Positions 28,501 through 37,831 of a stretch of 64,000 nt of DNA are shown piece by piece. The position numbers were made by a program, and so were the translations under genes. The notes under the pieces were generated by a model, which had not been told where the DNA came from, did no database searches, and saw only the letters and a list, made by a program, of their open reading frames with translations. Numbering within the stretch: position 1 is the stretch's first letter; every line of letters starts with the position of its first letter. The stretch is from CAZQIC01 sp964593555 (lineage in GTDB: Bacteria > Bacteroidota > Bacteroidia > JAFLBG01), in assembly GCA_964593555.1 (NCBI GenBank), contig CAZQIC010000006.1:23562-87561 (forward strand), in the 5' to 3' direction.

Positions 28501-28572
28501 AATGGTATTTATATTATTAATTTGTTTGAAGGCCGGAATAAGTTTACTGAAAGAATTGTTATAGATAAATAA
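25564..28572 (+). CDS. Secreted clan GH-A glycosidase-like protein with four Ig-like repeats and T9SS signal
   Basis: 1002 aa. The signal peptide ends SNSQ. The GH-A-like domain (about 25-360) has WIIANEPNLGY (acid/base Glu135) and AITEAN (candidate nucleophile near 265). A beta-sandwich follows to about 460. Then come four Big_5/SbsA-type Ig-like repeats of about 113 aa (NSNLVLTFSEPxxKG, IxVKEGG, GxVVTINP, WNFTV). The T9SS domain is AGIFPNPSNGRF to RIVIDK. Big_5 repeats usually space a catalytic domain from the cell surface. It is a paralogue of the 18881 protein with inserted repeats. Confidence 0.87.
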   Translation: MRKAIYFFCTLITYSFFLSTSNSQTISNNFFGVNAWMPDSVGTKKYNGKLHKHWSNMQNSGTTIIRFGGIAPDENKPSNYQYIKMIDSARTHGIEPIIQVPFNNYQYTAQQAADIVRYINITKGKNIKYWIIANEPNLGYSYTSASQVAAYFKPFASAMKAVDPAILIIGPETAGFHNSIITGLTTPGGTSDITGKDAAGRYYVDIISFHNYPMGNGTSSTRAKLISKLTETNMLQDNLTYLNSRITSCNTYHNRTGAAALKTAITEANVNYLNPVNDDINGVGSNSFIGGQFYAELMGISLKKGVSFVNLWSSIEGNSSTTNKGYIDNVNLNKKPLYYHFKLMADNFKGNVATCTDNQTNVKTFACKDAQQTTVIIMNQDAVTNFNYAIRLNTASIAGSNSLKINIDAGLAVEYNYVIPNQSTVLLTYNSSGVLIRKYEYSLAIHATANIPPTRTDYIATASSYSPLDNSVNVTKNSNLVLTFSEPILKGVGNIIIKEGGVVKQTIPVSGSNVVTAGSIVTINPAVDFTPGLQVNIEIALGVFKGLSNNNYWGIADATTWNFTVAPAAPVDITAPTVSSYTPADNATNILKNSNLVLTFNEPVLKGSGNITVKEGGLIKQTISVTSSNVTVAGNTVTINSADFINGALVNIEMPLGIFKDTANNNYAGIANASAWNFAVVTPPDTTAPTVGAYYVADNSVGVVKNSNLVLTFSEPLLKGTGNITIKEGGIVNQTIPVSGVAVTVTGNIVTINPSDFTYGAVVNIEMPSGIFKDTANNTYDGITSATTWNFTVIMPPDTTAPTIISYLVVDDAINVLKNSNLTITFSEPIQKGNGDIIVKEGGVVKQVIPVSGTNVSVAGNVVTINPADFGDSALVNIEMTPGVFKDTVNNTFVGIADISTWNFTVENPVYASVDDEKIIKAGIFPNPSNGRFIIEVDEALKGKKVEMKIFNIVGQEVYNRMFVSINGQERIELDEAMPNGIYIINLFEGRNKFTERIVIDK
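26950..28285 (+). repeat. Four tandem Ig-like (Big_5) coding repeats
   Basis: Repeats start near 26950, 27298, 27637 and 27976, with a period of about 340 bp. Each encodes LKNSNLVLTFxEP, KEGG, VTIN and a terminal WNFTV. A related single repeat occurs in the minus-strand gene at 44271. Confidence 0.8.
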
Positions 28573-28601
28573 GTTCGTTTAAATATTTCTTTTCCTTTTC
28601 T

Positions 28602-28664
28602 GGCGATATAAATTGCCTTAATGACGAAAAAAATAAAGGAGTAAAATTTTCTGAAATAGCTTTA
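28602..28664 (+). promoter_or_regulatory. Shared activator-type element and promoter for the TonB-type receptor
   Basis: GGCGAT is at 28602, CGAAAA at offset 24 (28625), and TAGCTTTA at 28657 (offset 56, one mismatch). Confidence 0.65.
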
Positions 28665-28704
28665 CGCGCAGCAACTAAAATTATGGTTGCTGAAAGCTAT
28701 TTTT

Positions 28705-31059
28705 ATGTTATATCGTATTTGTCTATTTTATTTATTGTTGATCTCTACTGTTGGCATGGCTTCTAAAGGGGATCAAATAGTGAGAGGTCGGATAATAGAT
28801 AATATAACCCATCAGCCTATTTCAGGAGCTTCAATAAGTATTCTTGATAATTGTTTACCTATTGGTACTACAAGTGACAATGATGGCAATTTTCACCTTG
28901 CAATTCCATTTGGAAGGACTACTTTAAAAATATGTCATATTTCATATGATAATTCTGTTCTTCCATTATCAGCAACTGGAGGAAAAGAGATTGTACTTAG
29001 AGTGGAAATGAAAGAGCGAGCAGAGCAGTTGCCACAAATAGAAATTGATGCTGACAGATATCTTGGAAACAGAACACAGGAAATTGGAAGAATGAATTTT
29101 ACTGTTGAAGAAGCGTTGCGAAACGCAGCAAACTTTAGCGATCCTGCACGATTGGTTACACAATACGCGGGCATTTCACTTTTTAATGACCAGGGAAATA
29201 ATATTTCTGTGCGTGGTAATTCCCCAAATACAGTGAGCTGGAAACTAGAAGGGATAGATATTTTGAATCCTAATCATTTAATGAATGGCGGTACAATTAA
29301 TGACAGAATATCACCCACAGGCGGTGGGGTAAATATTTTAAGTAGTCAGCTATTAGCTAATTCTTCTTTCTTAACAGGTCCTTTCTCTTCTGAATATGGG
29401 AATTCTTTATCCGGAATTTTCGATATTAATTTTCGCAGGGGGAATAATATTAAACGGGAATATACAACACAGGCGAGTCTTTATGGAATTGATTTTGCAG
29501 CTGAGGGGCCATTTACAAAAGCGAATAAAAGTTCGTACTTAGTTAATTATAGGTATTCAACAGTGGCATTGTTTGGTTTAATGGGAATTAAATTTGGAGA
29601 TGAAGATGTAAAGTTCCAGGATTTATCTGTGAATTTGTATTTTCCCACTGCTAAAGCAGGGACTTTTACTTTTTTTGGAATGGGAGGGCTTAGTAGCGCT
29701 GATTTTATGACTAAACGTGATTCAGCAGAATGGTTAGTAGATAAAGACCACTCGGATATTCTTTTCTTTTCAAATATGCTCGCCTCCGGACTAACACATG
29801 AGATTAGTTTAAATAAAAAGACATTTATGAGAACTGTTATTGGATTTTCTGCGTTGGAGAGCGAAAGAAAAGGAAGCATACTGAATTTAGATTATAGGCC
29901 TTTGTTGAACGAAGAGGATAAAACACAACAGCAAAAAAGTTCGTTTACAACAATGGCATCTCATAAAATAAATTCAAAAAATATTTTAAAAGTGGGCGGA
30001 TATTTTTCACGGCTATACTTTTATATGCGAAGCACTAAAAGTCTACTTATTGACTCTGCTACAACACTAATGGGAGATGGAATCTATAGTTTAGCTCAGC
30101 CGTATGTAAATTTCGAACACAGATTTTCTGACGCCTTAACGATGAATGCAGGATTACATTCCATGTATTTTACATTAAACAAATCAAAAAGTCTTGAACC
30201 TCGGTTTTCTCTTAACTGGCGCATTGGAATAAATCAGTCTCTTGATTTTGCTTATGGCTTGCATAGTATGTTGCAGCAGCCTCAGGTTTACTTTATGTTA
30301 TTTCCCGAAACGAACGGCAGTAATGGAAGTCTAAATTCAACCCTGGATTTTACCAAATCACACCAAGTTGCTCTTTCTTATAGCCGAAAAGTATTAAAAG
30401 AGTTGAAATGGATAACACAGGTATACTATCAGTATTTATATAATGTTCCTATTGAGGATAATTCATCAAGCAGCTTTTCGGCATTAAATGTTCTGGATGA
30501 CTGGGTGACGACTCCTCTGGCGAATAAAGGCACAGGAGAAAATTATGGATTAGATATGAGTATCGAGAAATATTTATTTTCAAATTATTATTTTCTTATC
30601 AGTGGTTCGTTATACAATTCAGTATATAAAGGTGGTGATGGTGTTGAGAGAAGTACTCGATTTAATGGGAATTATGCAAGTGCCATTACATTAGGGAAAG
30701 AGAGAGTAAAAAGCAAGAATGAAAAAAACAAGATCATAAATACCAATTTGAAAATATTATACAGAGGCGGATATAGGACAACACCAATAAATCCTGTTCT
30801 GTCTTTCGTCAATGGCTCTACCTATTACATTCAGTCCAGTGCGTTTTCGAACAAAATGAAAGATTTTTTTAGGATAGATTTTCGTTTCAGCGTTAAAAGA
30901 AATAAAACAAATTATACTCGTACATGGGCAATTGATATTCAAAATATATTGAATTATAGAAACATTGCTTTTGAGTATTATGATGTTAAACAAAAAATGA
31001 TAATCAGTAAATATCAGAACGGCTTGATTCCTATTTTGAGTTATCGATTGGATTTTTAG
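28705..31059 (+). CDS. TonB-dependent receptor-like outer-membrane protein
   Basis: About 784 aa from the ATG at 28705; an in-frame TTG lies at 28687. The signal peptide is followed by a carboxypeptidase-regulatory-like domain (about 25-105: VRGRIIDNITHQPISGAS). The plug domain (about 130-235) has ISVRGNSPNTVSWKLEGIDI and GPFSSEYGNSLSG. A long beta-barrel follows, ending ILSYRLDF. No SusD partner is adjacent, so this is not a canonical polysaccharide-utilisation locus. The substrate is unknown. It has its own shared-element promoter. Confidence 0.88.
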   Translation: MLYRICLFYLLLISTVGMASKGDQIVRGRIIDNITHQPISGASISILDNCLPIGTTSDNDGNFHLAIPFGRTTLKICHISYDNSVLPLSATGGKEIVLRVEMKERAEQLPQIEIDADRYLGNRTQEIGRMNFTVEEALRNAANFSDPARLVTQYAGISLFNDQGNNISVRGNSPNTVSWKLEGIDILNPNHLMNGGTINDRISPTGGGVNILSSQLLANSSFLTGPFSSEYGNSLSGIFDINFRRGNNIKREYTTQASLYGIDFAAEGPFTKANKSSYLVNYRYSTVALFGLMGIKFGDEDVKFQDLSVNLYFPTAKAGTFTFFGMGGLSSADFMTKRDSAEWLVDKDHSDILFFSNMLASGLTHEISLNKKTFMRTVIGFSALESERKGSILNLDYRPLLNEEDKTQQQKSSFTTMASHKINSKNILKVGGYFSRLYFYMRSTKSLLIDSATTLMGDGIYSLAQPYVNFEHRFSDALTMNAGLHSMYFTLNKSKSLEPRFSLNWRIGINQSLDFAYGLHSMLQQPQVYFMLFPETNGSNGSLNSTLDFTKSHQVALSYSRKVLKELKWITQVYYQYLYNVPIEDNSSSSFSALNVLDDWVTTPLANKGTGENYGLDMSIEKYLFSNYYFLISGSLYNSVYKGGDGVERSTRFNGNYASAITLGKERVKSKNEKNKIINTNLKILYRGGYRTTPINPVLSFVNGSTYYIQSSAFSNKMKDFFRIDFRFSVKRNKTNYTRTWAIDIQNILNYRNIAFEYYDVKQKMIISKYQNGLIPILSYRLDF

Positions 31060-31105
31060 AAAATTGAATTCAACACCTTCTGTCAAACTACCTTTCCCCC
31101 TTTTC

Positions 31106-31168
31106 AGCTATTAAAAATATCCGGTTGCCGAATAGCAACTAAGTAGAGAGGGATTGAAAGTAATTTTG
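31106..31168 (+). promoter_or_regulatory. Shared activator-type element and promoter for the 31192-40702 operon
   Basis: AGCTAT is at 31106, CGAATA at offset 24, and an exact TAATTTTG at 31161-31168 (offset 56). Confidence 0.75.
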
Positions 31169-31191
31169 CTTATAACGATAAAATTAGGTTT

Positions 31192-34100
31192 ATGAAGCAG
31201 GATTACATGAGCAATGCGACTATTGAGATAAAATCAATTATAGTTTCATTAATGGTTTTATTTTTATTAGTTGTTAAAGTAGATGCGCAAACATTTCCTG
31301 CCGGATTTAGCAGGGTAAAAATTGCAACAATTTCCAATGGTACAGCAATGGCCTTTGCTCCTGATGGCCGATTATTTATTTGTCAGAAAAATGGAGTGGT
31401 AAAAATATTTAAGAATGGGGCATTACTTTCAACTCCGTTTTTGACTTTAACGGTTGATGTAAATGGAGAAAGGGGATTAGGTGCAATTGCATTTGATCCG
31501 AATTTTAGCACCAATCATTATGTATATTTCTACTATACAGCTACGACACCTACTATTCATAATCGCCTAAGCCGCTTTACCGCAAACGGGGATGTTGTTG
31601 TCGCTTCCAGCGAATTAGTTCTACTTGATCTGGAGACAGTAAACTCCGTTTATCATAATGGTGGTGGATTGGGTTTTGGTACTGATGGAAAATTGTATTT
31701 AGCGGTGGGGGAGGATAATTCTCCCAATAATGCACAAAGCCTCACTACATATAAAGGGAAACTACTGAGACTAAATGCGGATGGAACCGCCGCGTCCGGC
31801 AATCCCTATTATAATTCACCATCACAGGTAACGAAAAGAATTTGGGATATTGGTCTTAGGAATCCATATAATATGGCTTTTCAGCCGGGTACAGGAAAGT
31901 TATATATAAATAATGTTGGTGCTGAAGCTTATGAGGAGATTCATGATGGTACTCCTTCCGATAAAAATTTTGGCTGGCCTGCCGTGGAAGGAAATAGTAC
32001 TAATCCAGTATACACTAATCCTGTTTTTGCATATCCTCATGAAAGCACGGGGCAGCATGGTTGTGCGATTACTGGTGGTACTTTTTTTAATCCTTCAACA
32101 ACCAATTATCCAAGTGCTTATTTTGGAAAATATTTTTACATGGAGTTTTGTAATGGATGGATGTATTATATTACTCCGGGAACCACTGTAAATAATACTT
32201 TTTTCTCCAGTGGAATGGGAACACAAAATTTAGCATTGCTAACTGGCCCTGATGGAAATCTTTATTATATCAATAGAAAAGATGCAGGCGCAGGAATTTA
32301 TAAAATTATTTACACCAATAACAATGCTCCCGTAATAACTTCACATCCCACGAGCCGAACAGTAACAGCGGGACAGCCTGCTTCGTTCCAGGTTTCTGCA
32401 ACCGGCTCCCCAACACTTATGTACCAATGGAAAAAAAACGGTTCGAGTATATCGGGTGCTAATTCATCTACATATAGCATAGCAAGCACTACTACCGTAA
32501 ATGCAGGGCAATATTCCTGTTTAGTTACCAATTCACACGGATCTACTACTAGTAATAACGCTACGCTTACTGTACTTCCGTTCAATGCAGCACCTCAGGC
32601 AACAATAATCACTCCACCAGGTGGAGCTCATTTTCGAGCGGGTGATACAATTTATTTTTCCGGAAATGCAACAGATGCAGAAGATGGAACGTTACCTGCA
32701 TCTGCTTTTCAATGGGAAGTAGAATTCCATCATAACAATAACCACTTCCATCCCGGAACTGTTATCCCACATGGTATAAAAACAGGTTCCTTTGTAACAT
32801 CAAATACAGATCATACTTCTGCAAATGTTTTTTACCGTCTTCAACTTGATGTAACGGATTCGGATGGGCTAACAGACACAGCACATGTGGATATTCATCC
32901 TATCACTTCAACCATTGATATTAATTCACAACCGAGTGGTTTGCAAATTACTTTCGATAGTCAGCATTTTCCTTCACCATTCTCAATATTAACAGTAGAA
33001 GGATTAAATATTAATATTGGAACTGTGGCTTCGCAAAATATGAATGGTCGTAATTATGTTTTTGATCATTGGTTGGATGGAAATGGAAATATGAACAGGG
33101 TAATTCATGTTGGGCCCGGGGACAGTATTTATACTGCTGTATTTATGGATAACGGACCAGCTGACTGTGATGCTTCAGGAACAATACTTAGAGAGTATTG
33201 GGCAAATGTAAATGGGTATTCTGTATCGGATATTCCGGTGAGCACTACACCTACAAGTACTAGTCAGTTGAATATTTTTGAAGGGCCATCAAATGTGGCA
33301 GATAACTATGGCAGTCGAATAAGAGGATATATATGCGTTCCGGTGACAGGAAATTATACTTTCTGGATTGCCAGTGATAATAATAGCGAATTGTGGCTGA
33401 GCTCTAACGATCAACCGAACAACAAAGTAAAAATTGCTTCTGTAACCGGTTGGACCGGGCCGCGAGAGTGGACCAAATATGCGAGCCAGCAATCGGCTCC
33501 GATAACTCTTTCCGCCGGAGGAAAATATTATGTTGAGGCCCTACATAAAGAAGGAACCCAAGGAGATCATGTATCTGTTGGCTGGCAATTACCAGGAGGA
33601 ACTATGGAAAGGCCAATTCCAGGCTTACGTCTTTTGCCTTTTAGTGAAGGAGGATCAACAGCAACGGAATTGATTTCAGCTGGGGCAAGCTGGAAATACC
33701 TGGACAATGGAAGTAACCAGGGAGCGGGTTGGAAAAGTATTTCCTTCAATGATAATTCATGGAACACCGGAAATGCTGAATTAGGTTATGGAGATGGAGG
33801 AGAGGCAACGGTAGTAAGTTACGGACCTTCATCCAGTAATAAATATATTACTACATATTTCAGGAAAAAAATTAATCTCGCAAGTATATCAAATATTACC
33901 GGTTTAGAATTAAGTCTCATAAGAGATGATGGCGCGGTTGTTTATTTGAATGGTGTAGAAGTGTACAGGAGTAATTTACCAACTGGTACTGTTAACTACA
34001 ATACTTTGGCATCAACATATATTGATGGATTGAACGAGTCAACATATCTAGTTACTAATATCAGTTCTTCTGCCTTAGTTGTTGGGGATAATGTAATTGC

Positions 34101-35268
34101 AGTTGAAATTCACCAGAATGGCGTTACAAGTTCTGATATAAGTTTCAATTTAAAATTAAAAGCGCTTACTTCCGGTGGCGGAGGTGATGACCCAGAGGTG
34201 GTAATTACTTCTCCTGCAAACAATACCTCTTATTCCTCACCTGCAAACATTACCATTAATGCTAGTGTTACTGCAAATGGAAACGATATTCACGGGGTTG
34301 AATTTTTCCAGGGCAATACCATGTTATATGATGATCACACTGCGCCATACAGTTATACCTGGATGAATGTACCAACAGGCAATTATGCATTAAAGGCAGT
34401 TGTAATCACTGATGATCATCGTGAGGTAACTTCACCGATTGTAAACGTATCAGTAGTGGGATGTTCCACACCTATTGTAACAGCGATGGGACCAACAACA
34501 TTTTGTGATGGTTCTGTTGTATTAAAAACAACCTATGTTTCCGGAAATAGTTATCAATGGAAAAAAGATGGAAATAATATATCGGTAGCAACCAGTTTCT
34601 CATACACAGCAACCGGTTCGGGTGATTATCAGGTAAGGGTGATACAAGGTTCATGTATTTCATGGTCGGCACCAACGTTGGTAAGGGAAGAGGGAGGTTT
34701 GAGGGCGGCTATAACACCAGGGGGGCCAACAACATTTTGTACGGGAGGAAATGTAAAACTATATGCGAATACCTGTGCAGGATACACCTATCAATGGAAA
34801 AAAGATGGTGCATATATTGGAGGGGCAAATGCTTCAACTTATACTGCAACAAGTGCCGGAAGTTACCAGGTACAAATCACTCAAAATGGAAATAATGCAT
34901 GGTCCGCGTTAGTGCCAGTTACCATTAATAATTGTAAAACTGAAGAAGAACAGGAAGAGGAAATCCCGATTCCATCAGGAGTAGAAGATACAGATTCATT
35001 AAATGCTTTTCAGATGAAAGTATTTCCAAACCCAAATACCGGATTGTTTACTATCACACTGAATATGGCAACAGCGAACAAAGAAAAGATAAAAATGACG
35101 ATGGTGAATTTACTCGGGCAGGTTGTTTATAGTAAGGAATATACAGAGGGTGGTACGTTAATTACAGAGACAATTGAACTGGATAAATCGCTGCCAATTG
35201 GAGTGTACACATTGCAGGTTGCAATTGGAAATAAAGTGGAGAATACGAGTGTTGTTTTGTCAAAATAA
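31192..35268 (+). CDS. Giant secreted PQQ-sugar-dehydrogenase-like protein with PA14, Ig-like and T9SS domains
   Basis: 1358 aa. The signal peptide ends KVDAQ. Residues about 35-375 are a six-bladed propeller of the soluble glucose/sorbosone dehydrogenase type: GERGLGAIAFDPNF, VYHNGGGLGFG, GKLYLAVGED, WDIGLRNPYNMAF, DKNFGWPAVEG. Ig-like domains follow (about 380-465, YQWKKNGSSISGA). A PA14 sugar-binding-type domain lies at about 660-800 (ILREYWANVNGY, GNYTFWIASDNNSELWLS). A jelly-roll-like segment and further Ig-like domains precede the sorting domain (MKVFPNPNTGLF). It could oxidise sugars at the cell surface; PQQ use is inferred from the family. ATG at 31192, alternative at 31207. Confidence 0.88.
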   Translation: MKQDYMSNATIEIKSIIVSLMVLFLLVVKVDAQTFPAGFSRVKIATISNGTAMAFAPDGRLFICQKNGVVKIFKNGALLSTPFLTLTVDVNGERGLGAIAFDPNFSTNHYVYFYYTATTPTIHNRLSRFTANGDVVVASSELVLLDLETVNSVYHNGGGLGFGTDGKLYLAVGEDNSPNNAQSLTTYKGKLLRLNADGTAASGNPYYNSPSQVTKRIWDIGLRNPYNMAFQPGTGKLYINNVGAEAYEEIHDGTPSDKNFGWPAVEGNSTNPVYTNPVFAYPHESTGQHGCAITGGTFFNPSTTNYPSAYFGKYFYMEFCNGWMYYITPGTTVNNTFFSSGMGTQNLALLTGPDGNLYYINRKDAGAGIYKIIYTNNNAPVITSHPTSRTVTAGQPASFQVSATGSPTLMYQWKKNGSSISGANSSTYSIASTTTVNAGQYSCLVTNSHGSTTSNNATLTVLPFNAAPQATIITPPGGAHFRAGDTIYFSGNATDAEDGTLPASAFQWEVEFHHNNNHFHPGTVIPHGIKTGSFVTSNTDHTSANVFYRLQLDVTDSDGLTDTAHVDIHPITSTIDINSQPSGLQITFDSQHFPSPFSILTVEGLNINIGTVASQNMNGRNYVFDHWLDGNGNMNRVIHVGPGDSIYTAVFMDNGPADCDASGTILREYWANVNGYSVSDIPVSTTPTSTSQLNIFEGPSNVADNYGSRIRGYICVPVTGNYTFWIASDNNSELWLSSNDQPNNKVKIASVTGWTGPREWTKYASQQSAPITLSAGGKYYVEALHKEGTQGDHVSVGWQLPGGTMERPIPGLRLLPFSEGGSTATELISAGASWKYLDNGSNQGAGWKSISFNDNSWNTGNAELGYGDGGEATVVSYGPSSSNKYITTYFRKKINLASISNITGLELSLIRDDGAVVYLNGVEVYRSNLPTGTVNYNTLASTYIDGLNESTYLVTNISSSALVVGDNVIAVEIHQNGVTSSDISFNLKLKALTSGGGGDDPEVVITSPANNTSYSSPANITINASVTANGNDIHGVEFFQGNTMLYDDHTAPYSYTWMNVPTGNYALKAVVITDDHREVTSPIVNVSVVGCSTPIVTAMGPTTFCDGSVVLKTTYVSGNSYQWKKDGNNISVATSFSYTATGSGDYQVRVIQGSCISWSAPTLVREEGGLRAAITPGGPTTFCTGGNVKLYANTCAGYTYQWKKDGAYIGGANASTYTATSAGSYQVQITQNGNNAWSALVPVTINNCKTEEEQEEEIPIPSGVEDTDSLNAFQMKVFPNPNTGLFTITLNMATANKEKIKMTMVNLLGQVVYSKEYTEGGTLITETIELDKSLPIGVYTLQVAIGNKVENTSVVLSK

Positions 35269-35274
35269 AATTTT

Positions 35275-37800
35275 ATGAAAAAAAATATATTCGCAATTTT
35301 TTGTTTAACCGTTGTTTCGGCTTTTGTTTTTGCACAGGATATACAATGGTCAAAAAAAATAGTTCAACCCAATCGCAGTGTTAATAAAGCTTTGATTACA
35401 GATAAAAATAATGTAGTATATTCTTATGGTTCATATTCTCCATCTTCTTTAACTGACACATCAGGAAGTTTCTTGCAAAGCTATACAGGTAGTGGAGCTT
35501 TACTTCTTTCAAAACGATGGAAAATTCCGTTTGCAATAAATGAAATGGTTTATGATGGCGACCAGCATTTTTATTTTACTGCATCTTTTTTAGGTACACA
35601 AGTTATAGATGGAATAACAATAGCAAGCAGAGGATTTACAGATGCCGTTGCCGGTAAAATGGATTTAACAGGTCAAATCGTATGGATGAAAACTTTTGGT
35701 GGGAACCGCGTAGACGAAGGAAATGGAATTTGCTTTAACTCAACTGATAATAGTATTTATGTGACCGGAAGTGTGAGAGATTCATTGTTTTTAAATAATA
35801 CTTTTCATTCGAAAAATCAACAATCGGCAATTGTGCTACATTATTCTTCTTTAGGAAGTTTAGTTAAGCATAAGCTGTATGATTTTACTCCGGAAAGAGA
35901 TTTTACCGGAAATATTAATTCTGGCAGGGAGATATTACGAAACTCATCAGGAGATCTTTTTTTGTTAATGGATCGTGATGGTCATTTTTGGGACGGACCA
36001 GATACGGTATCGTTTCCTATAATGGGAAGGTATCTTTTTAAATTGACATCAAATCTGGATACTGTTTGGTCTACATATATAAATGGTCCTGCATGTTATT
36101 ACGGATGGAATGCTAGTAGCATAACTCTTGCCGCAAGTGGGGATATATACCTTGAAAGTTTTTGTAGTGTAAAATATGGAGGAACAGGTGAGATATTAAG
36201 AATTAATGGAACAACCGGACAAATCAGCTGGACCTATTCAAATAACGATGGTGGTTATTCAGATATATTCCTGGATGGCAATACAGTATTTGTTATAGGC
36301 AATGAGGGAGCCAATGGTTGTCCTTGTCCTGAATCTAGTCCTGGTTATTATGTAGTGAAAAAATTTGATCAGAATAATGCTGTTGTTGGTGAAACGAGAT
36401 TTGCGGGCGTTGTATTATATAATATTGTAAAGGATGCTGTCGGAAATATTTTTGTTGTGGGTGATTTTCATCAACGATACGTGATTATAGCAGCTGATAC
36501 CATTTGGGGAGATAGTGTGTCTACTCCATATCCTTCTTACTATGGTAGATTCCTTACAAAGTTGGGTGATATTAATTGTACTCCGCCGATTATTTCTGTT
36601 TCGGTGCCTAGTCAATATGGTGGGAAATATTATTCAATTTGTTCTGGTGATACAGCTAGGTTAACATTAAACTTATCTCAAGGTGGTACATTCAATTGGT
36701 CAAACGGCGCTACAGGAACTCAAACAAATGTTTATACAACCGGATTATACCGGGTATTAAATACTCAGGCTAATGGTTGCAAAGCATATTCACTTCCAGT
36801 AGATATTAGAGTAAATGGAGATACTCCCGGCGCAATTTATGGAAACACCACAGTTTGTTCGGGAAGTATACAAACATATAGCATTGCAGCCGTATTTGGA
36901 GCGGGATCCTACAATTGGACATTACCCAGTGGTTGGACAGGCTCTTCTACAACAAACAAAATCCAGGCTACAGTTGGTACTTTTTGGGGGAATATTAGTG
37001 TAACAGCCAGCAGTCCTTGTGGTATTTCACAGCCTCGTACAATTGCTGTAGCGGTAAGTGCATCCTCTCCTTCAACTCCTGGGACTATAAGTGGAAATAA
37101 TACAGTTTGTTCTTCGATAATAACTACATACAGTGTCGCAGCTGTATTGGGTGTAACATCCTATTCATGGAGTTTACCATCCACTTGGACTGGAACTTCT
37201 ACGACTAATTTTATAAATGTTAATGTTGGATCTGTTGGAGGAAATATTTCGGTAAATGCAAGTAATGCCTGCGGGTCATCAGCCGTACAATCTAAAAGTG
37301 TGACGGTATCGAACATAGATAATACTGTTACACAAATGGGATTTACATTAAATGCAAATATGTCGGGTGTAAATTATCAATGGATTGATTGCGCAAACAG
37401 CAATGCTGTTATCTCCAGTGAAACAAATCAAAGTTATACTCCTTCAATCTCTGGTAATTTTGCTGTTATTGTTACAGGGAATGGCTGCTCAGATACATCT
37501 TCATGTACTAATGTTATCATTACTGGTATTCCCGATAATTCTGAAACAAGTAGCCTCTTAATTTATCCAAATCCTATAAACAATGTTGTGTATGTTAAAT
37601 ACAAGAGTAGTGAAACAAACTCAACATTTGAGTTAACCATTAACAATATATTGGGGCAGGCAGTTTATACATCTTCCGTTCCTTCTTTCCAGGGTGAGTA
37701 TGCGAAAACCATTGATTTGAGTAAAGTAAAGCCTGGAGATTATTTTATGCAAATCGCAACTGATAAAAAGAAAATAGTTCGAAAGATTAGTGTGTATTGA
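35275..37800 (+). CDS. Secreted beta-propeller/PKD-like protein with T9SS sorting domain
   Basis: 841 aa. Signal peptide VVSAFVFAQ. The N-terminal half (about 25-420) carries propeller-like blades similar to SBBP proteins (KMDLTGQIVWMKTFGG, NSIYVTGSVRDS). The second half has three PKD-like/Ig-like modules with CSGxxxTYSVAAVxGxxSY and WSLPSTWTGTST. The sorting domain has LLIYPNPINNVVYV and ends KKIVRKISVY. It starts 6 bp after the previous gene, so the two are cotranscribed. Probably a structural or adhesive surface protein. Confidence 0.83.
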   Translation: MKKNIFAIFCLTVVSAFVFAQDIQWSKKIVQPNRSVNKALITDKNNVVYSYGSYSPSSLTDTSGSFLQSYTGSGALLLSKRWKIPFAINEMVYDGDQHFYFTASFLGTQVIDGITIASRGFTDAVAGKMDLTGQIVWMKTFGGNRVDEGNGICFNSTDNSIYVTGSVRDSLFLNNTFHSKNQQSAIVLHYSSLGSLVKHKLYDFTPERDFTGNINSGREILRNSSGDLFLLMDRDGHFWDGPDTVSFPIMGRYLFKLTSNLDTVWSTYINGPACYYGWNASSITLAASGDIYLESFCSVKYGGTGEILRINGTTGQISWTYSNNDGGYSDIFLDGNTVFVIGNEGANGCPCPESSPGYYVVKKFDQNNAVVGETRFAGVVLYNIVKDAVGNIFVVGDFHQRYVIIAADTIWGDSVSTPYPSYYGRFLTKLGDINCTPPIISVSVPSQYGGKYYSICSGDTARLTLNLSQGGTFNWSNGATGTQTNVYTTGLYRVLNTQANGCKAYSLPVDIRVNGDTPGAIYGNTTVCSGSIQTYSIAAVFGAGSYNWTLPSGWTGSSTTNKIQATVGTFWGNISVTASSPCGISQPRTIAVAVSASSPSTPGTISGNNTVCSSIITTYSVAAVLGVTSYSWSLPSTWTGTSTTNFINVNVGSVGGNISVNASNACGSSAVQSKSVTVSNIDNTVTQMGFTLNANMSGVNYQWIDCANSNAVISSETNQSYTPSISGNFAVIVTGNGCSDTSSCTNVIITGIPDNSETSSLLIYPNPINNVVYVKYKSSETNSTFELTINNILGQAVYTSSVPSFQGEYAKTIDLSKVKPGDYFMQIATDKKKIVRKISVY

Positions 37801-37831
37801 AGTAAAGCCATTGCTTAAATAAATAATTAGA

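Noticed and set aside
28705..31059. A SusC/SusD polysaccharide-utilisation locus
   Set aside because: The receptor-like gene has no SusD partner on either side and is followed by an unrelated operon with its own promoter.
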